A stretch of 34,563 nucleotides of DNA. Origin: Candidatus Omnitrophota bacterium (GTDB lineage Bacteria; Omnitrophota; Gorgyraeia; Zapsychrales; Fredricksoniimonadaceae). The stretch spans positions 1 to 34,563 of the forward strand of contig JADFWS010000006.1 of the NCBI GenBank assembly GCA_015234065.1. The letters run 5' to 3'. The notes beneath the pieces were generated by a model. The model ran no database searches. It saw only the letters and a program-made list of their open reading frames with translations, and was not told the origin of the DNA. A program made the position numbers and the translations under genes. This document shows, one piece after another, positions 27,093-34,563 of the stretch (its first letter is position 1; each line of letters opens with the position of its first letter).

Positions 27093-28853
27093 ATGGCAAC
27101 GGCACTGATGGTGAAAGCGCTTATTAATGGTATCCCGGTCGAAGTGGAAGCCGGGACAAGCATTCTTGACGCGGCTAAAAAGGTACAGGTCAATATCCCG
27201 ACACTCTGCAAACACCCCGACCTGACGGCGTCCGCCGGTTGCGGTATTTGCATTGTGAAGGTGAAAAATAACAGAAAACTCTTGCGTGCGTGCTGTACGC
27301 CTCTTGAGAACAACATGGAGGTCATGACGCATGATCCCGAGATCGTTCAGACGCGCCGTACGGTGCTTGAGCTGATCATGTCGAACCATCCGACGGATTG
27401 TTTGATCTGCGGGCGCAACAATGATTGCGAGCTTCAGAAGATCGCGGCCGAGTTTGGTATCCGTGAGGATCTGTTCGAGCGCGTGCTCCCCGAGATCCCG
27501 GTGGATAAGTCAACCGGGACGATCATCCTTGAGCCGAAAAAGTGCATCAAGTGCGGGCGCTGTATCGATGTGTGCCAGAATATGCAGGATGTGTGGGCTT
27601 TGTCTTTTATTCAGAGAGGCTTTAAGACGCGTATTTCACCGGCAGGGGATATCAAGCTTGCCGAATCGCCATGTGTGCGTTGCGGCCAGTGTTCCGCGCA
27701 TTGCCCGACGGGTGCGATCTTCGAGAACGATGAAACGCAGAAAGTCTGGTCGCTCCTTCAGGATCCGGACAAGCATTGCGTGGTCCAGATAGCGCCGGCG
27801 GTCCGTGTGGCTGTTGGTGAGGGGTTCGGATATCCGGTTGGGACGAACTTGACCAAAAAATTATATGCGTTGTTACGCCGTTTAGGGTTCAAGGCGGTGT
27901 TTGATACGAATTTCGGTGCCGATCTTACGATCATGGAAGAGGGCACGGAGTTCGTAGAGCGGTTTGTGAACAAAAAGGGCCCGTTGCCGCTCATCACCAG
28001 CTGCTGCCCGGCGTGGGTTGATTATCTTGAGAAGTATTATGGCGATATGATCAGCCTGTTCTCGTCGGCCAAGAGCCCGCATGAAATGGTGGGGGCGCTG
28101 ACCAAGACGTATTATGCCGGTAAAAAGGCGATCGATCCTGCCAAGATCAAAGTGGTTTCGATCATGCCGTGTACGGCCAAGAAATACGAGATCAGCCGCA
28201 CGGAAGATATGTCGGCGTCGGGGTATCAGGACGTGGATGTGTCGTTAACGACGCGTGAGCTGATCCGCATGATCAAGCAGGCCGGGATCGACTTCAAGAA
28301 TCTTCCGGATGAAGACGCGGACCTGATGCTCGGCGATTATGCCGGCGCGGGTACGATCTTCGGCGCCACGGGTGGTGTTATGGAAGCGGCACTGCGTACG
28401 GCGTATTTTGCGATCACGGGCGAGAATCTCAAGGATGTGAATTTCACGGCGGTCCGTGGATTGCAGGGTGTCAAGGAAACCACGGTCAACGTGAAGGGCA
28501 CAGAGGTCAAGATCGCGGTGGCGCATGGGCTTAAGAATGTCAAGTTCGTGATGGATAAGGTGCGTGATGCGCTGAAGAATAATCAGCCATTGCCATATCA
28601 TTTTATTGAGGTCATGGCATGCCCCGGCGGATGTGTCGGCGGCGGCGGCCAGCCGTATATGGTGACGGACGATATTCGTAAGCAGCGCGCAAAGGGCTTG
28701 TACGACGAGGATGCTGGTATGCCCAAGCGCTGTTCGCATGAGAATCCGTTTGTTCAGGAGCTGTACAAGGATTTTCTGGAAAAGCCGTTGTCACACAAGG
28801 CGCATAAGTTACTGCATACGCATTATAAAGCGCGCCCGTTGTATGTGAAATAA
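27093..28853 (+). CDS. hydA: [FeFe] hydrogenase catalytic subunit (HydA/HndD-like)
   Basis: H-cluster motifs TSCCPAW, MPCTAKKYE, MACPGGCVGGGGQP; N-terminal ferredoxin, HPTDCLICGRNNDCEL and CIKCGRCIDVC/CVRCGQCSAHCP. Confidence 0.97.
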   Translation: MATALMVKALINGIPVEVEAGTSILDAAKKVQVNIPTLCKHPDLTASAGCGICIVKVKNNRKLLRACCTPLENNMEVMTHDPEIVQTRRTVLELIMSNHPTDCLICGRNNDCELQKIAAEFGIREDLFERVLPEIPVDKSTGTIILEPKKCIKCGRCIDVCQNMQDVWALSFIQRGFKTRISPAGDIKLAESPCVRCGQCSAHCPTGAIFENDETQKVWSLLQDPDKHCVVQIAPAVRVAVGEGFGYPVGTNLTKKLYALLRRLGFKAVFDTNFGADLTIMEEGTEFVERFVNKKGPLPLITSCCPAWVDYLEKYYGDMISLFSSAKSPHEMVGALTKTYYAGKKAIDPAKIKVVSIMPCTAKKYEISRTEDMSASGYQDVDVSLTTRELIRMIKQAGIDFKNLPDEDADLMLGDYAGAGTIFGATGGVMEAALRTAYFAITGENLKDVNFTAVRGLQGVKETTVNVKGTEVKIAVAHGLKNVKFVMDKVRDALKNNQPLPYHFIEVMACPGGCVGGGGQPYMVTDDIRKQRAKGLYDEDAGMPKRCSHENPFVQELYKDFLEKPLSHKAHKLLHTHYKARPLYVK

Positions 28854-28928
28854 GGCGTGGCAGTATTAATATAAATCCTGTACCAAGGGCGCGTGCCTGA
28901 GGCGAGGGATCGGGAAGAGTAGATATTC

Positions 28929-28965
28929 AAGCCCCGGTCCTGTTTTATCAGGATCGGGGCTTTTT
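28929..28965 (+). terminator. Rho-independent terminator/attenuator-like hairpin
   Basis: AAGCCCCGGTCCTG-TTTTAT-CAGGATCGGGGCTTTTT, just before the RBS of the TM1266-like gene. Confidence 0.85.
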
Positions 28966-28981
28966 ATTTATAGGAGGCATC

Positions 28982-29230
28982 ATGGATAAGCGGCTTGGTT
29001 TTATTGGCATTATTATCGAGGACCGGCGGAAGTCGGCGCCGAAAGTCAATGAGCTGTTGACCCAGTACGGGGAATCGATCATTGCGCGCACAGGCATCCC
29101 GTATCGGCCGAAGCATTGCAATGTGATCACGCTCGCGGTGGAAATGTCGACGGATGAGCTTGGCAGTCTGACCGGGAAGCTAGGCGCGCTTGAAGGTGTC
29201 ATGGTTAAATCGGCACTCGCAAAGGCTTAG
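28982..29230 (+). CDS. TM1266-family putative [FeFe]-hydrogenase-system regulator
   Basis: 82-aa protein RLGFIGIIIEDRRKSAPKVNELLTQYGESIIARTGIPY...LAVEMSTDELGSLTGKLGALEGVMVKS, adjacent to the hydrogenase genes. Confidence 0.85.
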   Translation: MDKRLGFIGIIIEDRRKSAPKVNELLTQYGESIIARTGIPYRPKHCNVITLAVEMSTDELGSLTGKLGALEGVMVKSALAKA

Positions 29231-30610
29231 GTGCGTATGGATTATCGAACTGAACAAGATTCTCTTGGCTCAAAACAGGTCCCGATCAATGCGTACTACG
29301 GCATTCATACGGCGCGGGCGCTGGAGAATTTCTCATCCGGCACGCGGCGTGTGCCGCTGTGCTTGATCTATGCGTTAGCGATGGTGAAGCGGGCGGCGGC
29401 TGAGGCGAACCGGGATCTGGGGTATCTTCCGCCGGATATCGCAGGTGCGATCAGTACAGCCTGTGATGATGTATCTGCAGGGAAGTTGGATGGGGAATTT
29501 ATGTTGAATGCGTTTCAGGGCGGAGCCGGCACATCCACGAATATGAATGTGAATGAAGTACTTGCGAATCGGGCGCTGGAGATATCGGGTCAACCTAAAG
29601 GCGCGTACGGTGTTATCCATCCGCTGGATCATGTGAATAAACATCAGTCGACCAACGATGTATATCCGACGGCGCTCAAGGTGGCGCTGATCGGTCAGTT
29701 TCGGGGGCTGGCCGAGGCGGTGGCGGGTGTGCAGGGCGCGCTTCAGCGTAAGGAAAAGGAATTTGCGGGTGTGGTCAAGATCGGCCGGACCGAGCTTCAG
29801 GAGGCGGTCCCGATGACGCTCGGCGCCGAGTTTTCGGCGTGGGCAGAGGCGGTGTCAAGGGATCGCTGGCGCACGTTTAAATGTGAAGAGCGTTTAAGGG
29901 TTGTCAATCTTGGCGGGACCGCGATCGGGACCGGGTTGGGCGCGCCGCGAGAGTATATCTTTCTGGTGATCGAGAAATTGAGAGCGATCACAGGGCTTGG
30001 GCTGGCCCGCGGCGAGAATCCCGTCGGAGAGACCGCCAACGCGGATGTGTTGGTTGAGGTGTCGGGTATCCTCAAGGCGCACGCCGTGAATCTTCTGAAG
30101 CTATCGAACGACCTGCGGTTGCTCAATGAGTTGGGCGAGATCAGGTTGCCGTCCCTTCAGGCAGGCTCGTCTTTGATGCCGGGCAAAGTAAATCCGGTGT
30201 TGTGTGAGGCGGCGGCGCAGGCCGGGCTTCTGGTGATCGCGAACGATATGCTGGTGACCGAAGCCGCATCACGGGGCACACTGCAGATCATTGAATTTTT
30301 GCCGCTTCTGGCAACGGCGCTGATCGAGTCTTTGGAAATCCTCAAAGACATTGATATAAAATTGGCCGTACATATCGGCGGGATCAAGGCGGATGAGGCA
30401 AAGTGCCGTTATTATTTTGATCGAAGCCCGACGTTGGTGACGGCATTTGTGCCGTATGTCGGGTATGACCGGTGTGTCGCGATGTTGAAAGAATTTGAAG
30501 CGTTGCCGCAAGAAAACCTGAACGATTTCCTCGTTGAAAAGCTGGGGCGGGAAGAGGTTGAGAAGGTTTTGGCACCGCATAATCTCGTCGGTTTGGGGTA
30601 CAGGAAATAA
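29231..30610 (+). CDS. aspA: Aspartate ammonia-lyase-like enzyme
   Basis: Aspartase/fumarase signature GSSLMPGKVNPV; GGAGTSTNMNVNEVLANRA; HPLDHVNKHQSTNDVYPTA. Confidence 0.9.
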   Translation: MRMDYRTEQDSLGSKQVPINAYYGIHTARALENFSSGTRRVPLCLIYALAMVKRAAAEANRDLGYLPPDIAGAISTACDDVSAGKLDGEFMLNAFQGGAGTSTNMNVNEVLANRALEISGQPKGAYGVIHPLDHVNKHQSTNDVYPTALKVALIGQFRGLAEAVAGVQGALQRKEKEFAGVVKIGRTELQEAVPMTLGAEFSAWAEAVSRDRWRTFKCEERLRVVNLGGTAIGTGLGAPREYIFLVIEKLRAITGLGLARGENPVGETANADVLVEVSGILKAHAVNLLKLSNDLRLLNELGEIRLPSLQAGSSLMPGKVNPVLCEAAAQAGLLVIANDMLVTEAASRGTLQIIEFLPLLATALIESLEILKDIDIKLAVHIGGIKADEAKCRYYFDRSPTLVTAFVPYVGYDRCVAMLKEFEALPQENLNDFLVEKLGREEVEKVLAPHNLVGLGYRK

Positions 30611-31863
30611 TGGAAACAACGTCAAAATCATTACGGCTTCAGATCGGTATCTTTGGACGGACAAACGTCGGGAAATCGAGTTTTTTGAATATGCTCACCG
30701 GCCAGGATGTGGCGATCACGTCTTCGGTGCCGGGCACGACCACGGATGTGGTTGAAAAGTCGATGGAGCTTTTGCCGCTCGGGCCGGTCGTGTTTTTGGA
30801 TACGGCGGGATTGGATGATGTATCTCTTCTCGGTGCAAAGCGTGTGGAGCGCGCACGCCGGGCGCTTGATCGCTCTGATGTGGCGCTGGTTCTGGTCGAG
30901 CCGAATGTATGGGGCGATGAGGAGCGTTTACTGGCGCAGGAATTGAGGGATAAGAAGAAGCCGTTTATTATCATTGTGAATAAATCTGATTTAAAAGCGT
31001 CATCGGATGATTCTTTAAATCAGTTGCGTCAGGTTACGGACAGGATCGTTGTTCTTTCGAGTGTCGCGCCTGAAGGGCGTGCGCAGGCGCTGGAAGAGAT
31101 CAAGCGCTTGCTTATATCGGTATGCCCGGAAGACTTTCTAAGGCCGCCGGCATTGTTGGGTGATCTGGTGCCGTCGGGAGGTTTGGCTGTGCTGGTTGTT
31201 CCGATCGATCTCCAGGCTCCAAAGGGGCGGCTTATTTTGCCGCAGGTGCAGGCGATCCGAGATGCGCTGGATAATGATGCGGCAACACTTGTCGTCAAAG
31301 AGCGGGAATATGCCGCGATGCTGGCCCGGCTTAAGGCATTGCCGGACCTGGTGGTGTGTGATTCGCAGGTGGTGATGAAGACGGTCGCGGATACGCCCGA
31401 GGCGGTGAAGTGCACGACGTTTTCCATTTTATTTGCACGTTTTAAGGGTGATCTGATCGAGCTGGCCAAAGGGGCGGCGCATATTGAAGCCTTAAAGCCC
31501 GGCGACAAAGTCTTGATTGCGGAAAGCTGTTCGCATCACGCGGCCGAGGATGATATCGGCCGTGTCAAGATCCCGCGCTGGCTGCGGCAATATGTCGGCG
31601 GAGACCTTCAGGTCGATCATTTCTCGGGCCGGGATTATCCGAAGAATTTGAGCGAGTACAAGCTGATCGTCCATTGCGGCTCATGCATGCTGACCCGCGG
31701 GGAAATGCTGTTGCGTATTCATCAGGCGAAAGAAAAAGGTGTGCCGATCACGAATTATGGCGTCGGGATATCTTTTGTTCAAGGAGTTTTGAGGCGCGCA
31801 TTATCGCCATTTCCGGCGGCATTGGACGCATTCAATAAGGAGATGTTACATGTCAGAAAATAA
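30610..31863 (+). CDS. hydF: [FeFe] hydrogenase H-cluster maturation GTPase HydF
   Basis: GRTNVGKSSFLN, DTAGLDD, NKSD, C-terminal CSHH...HCGSC cluster-binding motif. Confidence 0.95.
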   Translation: METTSKSLRLQIGIFGRTNVGKSSFLNMLTGQDVAITSSVPGTTTDVVEKSMELLPLGPVVFLDTAGLDDVSLLGAKRVERARRALDRSDVALVLVEPNVWGDEERLLAQELRDKKKPFIIIVNKSDLKASSDDSLNQLRQVTDRIVVLSSVAPEGRAQALEEIKRLLISVCPEDFLRPPALLGDLVPSGGLAVLVVPIDLQAPKGRLILPQVQAIRDALDNDAATLVVKEREYAAMLARLKALPDLVVCDSQVVMKTVADTPEAVKCTTFSILFARFKGDLIELAKGAAHIEALKPGDKVLIAESCSHHAAEDDIGRVKIPRWLRQYVGGDLQVDHFSGRDYPKNLSEYKLIVHCGSCMLTRGEMLLRIHQAKEKGVPITNYGVGISFVQGVLRRALSPFPAALDAFNKEMLHVRK

Positions 31864-33343
31864 TCATACATCATGGATGGGCGGACGCATCCGCATGGAC
31901 GAGGTCACAAAATATATGGATCAGGGCCGGGATTTTATTGATGATGCCAGGATCCAGGCGCAGATCAATGCGGCACCAAAAGAACCATCGGCGGCACAAG
32001 TTCGTGACATTTTAGCTAAATCCTGGGCGATCAAGGATCTGACGCCGGACGAAGTAGCGGTCCTGATCAATGTGAATGATCCGGGCTTGCTTGAAGAAAT
32101 GCGCGCGATGGCGCTTAAGATCAAGCTTAAGATCTATGACAACCGTATCGTGACATTTGCGCCGTTTTATCTCGGAAATTACTGCGTGAATAAATGCGCA
32201 TATTGCGGATTTAATCAGGACAATGCCACGGCCAAGCGCAACGTGCTTGATCCTGAGCAGATCCGCCGGGAAGTGGAGGTTTTGACCGGCACGATCGGGC
32301 ACAAGCGCCTGATCGCGGTGTACGGCGAGCATCCGCAGAATGATGTGGATTATGTCGTTGAATCACTCAAGGCGATTTATTCCGTGCGTGTTAAGACGCG
32401 TCACGGGCATGGCGCGATCCGCCGGGTGAATGTGAATGCGCCGCCGTTCTCGATCGACGACCTTAAAAAGATCAATGAGGCCGGGATCGGCACGTATCAG
32501 GTTTTTCAGGAGACGTACCATAAAGAGACATACGCCAAAATGCATCCGAAAGAAACGATCAAGGGCAATTATGATTGGCGTTTGTATTGTATGCACAGGG
32601 CTATGGAGGCCGGGATCGACGACGTCGGGATCGGGGCTTTGTTCGGCCTGTACGATTGGCGTTTTGAGCTCATGGCGCTTATTTATCATACGCAGGAATT
32701 GGAGAAACGGATGGGCGTTGGCGCGCATACTATTTCTTTCCCGAGGCTGGTGCCGGCGCTCAATTCCATGATCACGCCCGACTGGCCGTATCTGGTGAAT
32801 GATGCGGATTTCAAGAAGATCATGATGATCATCCGCCTGGCGGCGCCGTATACCGGGATGATCATTACCGCGCGTGAGAAGGCGGAGATTCGTAATGAGG
32901 CGGTCTTGATGGGCGTGACGCAGATGGATGCGTCGTCACGGATTTCGATCGGCGGCTATTCGGATTGCGTCACCGAACAGGACGAGGTGAAACAGCAGTT
33001 TATTCTGGGGGACACGCGTTCGCTCGACCAGCTGATCCGCGATCTGGCACAGATGGGTTTTATTACTTCTTTTTGCACGGCCGGGTATCGCTGCGGCAGG
33101 ACGGGAAAATGTATTATGGACCTGTTGCGCAGCGGCGCGGAGGGCAAGTTCTGTAAATTGAATGCGGTCCTGACATTCCAGGAATGGCTGGATGATTTTG
33201 CGTCGGAAGACACGCGCAAACTGGCCATGCCGCTCATTGAGCGTGAAGTGGCCGAGATCAAGGACAAGAATCCGGGAGCGCTCGCCATATTCCTCGAATA
33301 TCACGACCGGATCAAGAAGGGCGAACGGGATCTGTATTTATGA
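31850..33343 (+). CDS. hydG: [FeFe] hydrogenase H-cluster radical SAM maturase HydG
   Basis: YCVNKCAYCGF (CX3CX2C); C-terminal CTAGYRCGRTGKCIMDLL. Confidence 0.97.
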   Translation: MSENNHTSWMGGRIRMDEVTKYMDQGRDFIDDARIQAQINAAPKEPSAAQVRDILAKSWAIKDLTPDEVAVLINVNDPGLLEEMRAMALKIKLKIYDNRIVTFAPFYLGNYCVNKCAYCGFNQDNATAKRNVLDPEQIRREVEVLTGTIGHKRLIAVYGEHPQNDVDYVVESLKAIYSVRVKTRHGHGAIRRVNVNAPPFSIDDLKKINEAGIGTYQVFQETYHKETYAKMHPKETIKGNYDWRLYCMHRAMEAGIDDVGIGALFGLYDWRFELMALIYHTQELEKRMGVGAHTISFPRLVPALNSMITPDWPYLVNDADFKKIMMIIRLAAPYTGMIITAREKAEIRNEAVLMGVTQMDASSRISIGGYSDCVTEQDEVKQQFILGDTRSLDQLIRDLAQMGFITSFCTAGYRCGRTGKCIMDLLRSGAEGKFCKLNAVLTFQEWLDDFASEDTRKLAMPLIEREVAEIKDKNPGALAIFLEYHDRIKKGERDLYL

Positions 33344-34338
33344 ACCGTGATGACATCCTGAAATCGTTGATGACCGCAGACCTGGCCGCTTTATGTGCCG
33401 AGGCGGACCGTGTGCGTCGGGAACATGTCGGGGATGCGGTGCATTTGCGCGGGTTGATCGAGTTTTCAAATGCCTGCGGCCGGGATTGTTTGTATTGCGG
33501 GCTTCGCCGGTCCAATCGGGAAGTGGTGCGGTACCGGATGGGGACGGATGAAATATTCGCGTCGGCCGCGTTTGCGGCAGGGCTGGGGTTCAAGAGTTTG
33601 GTTTTGCAGTCCGGGGAAAGTGCGCAATATGAAACGGATGCTTTGTGCGCGCTGGTGCGCCGGATCAAGGCCGAGCTGGGTGTGGCGATCACGCTGTCGA
33701 TCGGAGAGAAAACGCGGGAAGAGTATGCGGCACTGAAAAAGGCCGGTGCGGACCGGTACTTGCTCAGGTTTGAGACATCGTCGGATGTGCTGTTCCGGAA
33801 GCTTAAGCCGGATTCTTCGCAGGCTGAGCGCATGGCCTGTTTGCACGCCCTGCGTGAGGTCGGCTTTCAAGTGGGCAGTGGCATCATGGTCGGGCTTCCC
33901 GGGCAGACCGTGGAGATGATCGCGGATGATATTTTCTTAATGCAGGAACTGGATCTCGACATGATCGGTTTTGGCCCGTTCATTGCGAATCCCGAAACGC
34001 CGCTCAAGGATCAGGGGAATGCGTCGCTGGACTTGACGTTGCGGACATTAGCCGTTATTCGTATTGTCATGAAGAATGTGCATATCCCGGCGACAACCGC
34101 CATGGGGACCATTGATCCCGAGGGTCGTCAGAAAGCTCTGCGTGCTGGAGCCAATGTGCTCATGCCGAATGTGACGCCTACGGTATACCGTGAAATGTAT
34201 CAACTCTATCCTAACAAGCCGGGCCTCAAGCAGGCACCGAGCGATACGTTTGAAACGCTCGTAAAACTCGTTCATTCCGTAGGCCGCACCGTCGCCATTG
34301 ATGCCGGCCACAGCCTTAAGCCTGCGCCATCACCTTGA
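33340..34338 (+). CDS. hydE: [FeFe] hydrogenase H-cluster radical SAM maturase HydE
   Basis: SNACGRDCLYCGLRRSN radical SAM motif; ATGA overlap with hydG. Confidence 0.95.
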   Translation: MNRDDILKSLMTADLAALCAEADRVRREHVGDAVHLRGLIEFSNACGRDCLYCGLRRSNREVVRYRMGTDEIFASAAFAAGLGFKSLVLQSGESAQYETDALCALVRRIKAELGVAITLSIGEKTREEYAALKKAGADRYLLRFETSSDVLFRKLKPDSSQAERMACLHALREVGFQVGSGIMVGLPGQTVEMIADDIFLMQELDLDMIGFGPFIANPETPLKDQGNASLDLTLRTLAVIRIVMKNVHIPATTAMGTIDPEGRQKALRAGANVLMPNVTPTVYREMYQLYPNKPGLKQAPSDTFETLVKLVHSVGRTVAIDAGHSLKPAPSP

Positions 34339-34432
34339 AGAGCATGCATTGTTTGGCATCATTTTTGGGGACAACTTCAGAGCCTAACCATTGCCGATCT
34401 TTTTAAGAATCGTATTTTGACGAAACGTCAAC

Positions 34433-34463
34433 AACCGACATAACCTCCGGGGTTATGTCGGTT
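34433..34463. repeat. Dispersed hairpin, copy 2 (13-bp perfect stem)
   Basis: AACCGACATAACC-TCCGG-GGTTATGTCGGTT; its 5' flank CGAAACGTCAAC matches copy 1. Confidence 0.85.
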
Positions 34464-34563
34464 TCCCTATGTTATACATAATATTAAAATGGTTTTTTTA
34501 AATAAAACTATTTTGTCTTGTCAAGGAAGACTCAAAGATTTCTTGACTATCTTTAATTATAAT

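Noticed and set aside
1-34563. CRISPR array, rRNA genes or intact transposase
   Set aside because: No regularly spaced direct repeats, no rRNA-like segments and no transposase or integrase motif among the ORFs.

Overview
The window reads as bacterial chromosome. The 1008-aa protein at 21160-24186 resembles proteins I associate with Candidatus Omnitrophota, but that lineage call is from memory and unverified. (1) 1-1.05 kb: a left-truncated hypothetical CDS, then a tRNA/tmRNA-like 3' end. (2) ~1.2-5.0 kb: a compact accessory module of AbiEi/AbiEii toxin-antitoxin, PPP-family phosphatase, DEDDh exonuclease and pRiA4b ORF-3-like protein, ending at a truncated tRNA-Met-like fragment. (3) ~5.1-18.5 kb: YkgJ-like Cys-cluster protein, divergent PEPCK/HPr-kinase-like P-loop protein, ABC-2/GldG-type transporter with DUF4340-like partner, hybrid histidine kinase, ABC ATPase, CmpX/MscS-TM-like protein and a membrane-fused spermidine-synthase-like protein. 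(4) 18.45-21.0 kb, minus strand: FMN-binding/4Fe-4S membrane protein, small TM protein, AmrS-like radical SAM protein and an unlisted 52-aa Tat-signal-like micro-ORF. (5) 21.2-24.2 kb: the large exported protein. (6) 24.3-34.3 kb: a complete [FeFe]-hydrogenase locus (NuoE-like, Trx-like ferredoxin, NuoF-like, HydA, TM1266-type regulator, aspartase, HydF, HydG, HydE). Two dispersed hairpins, at 21.0 kb and 34.4 kb, show a compensatory base-pair change. All family calls come from motif recognition only; no database search was run.
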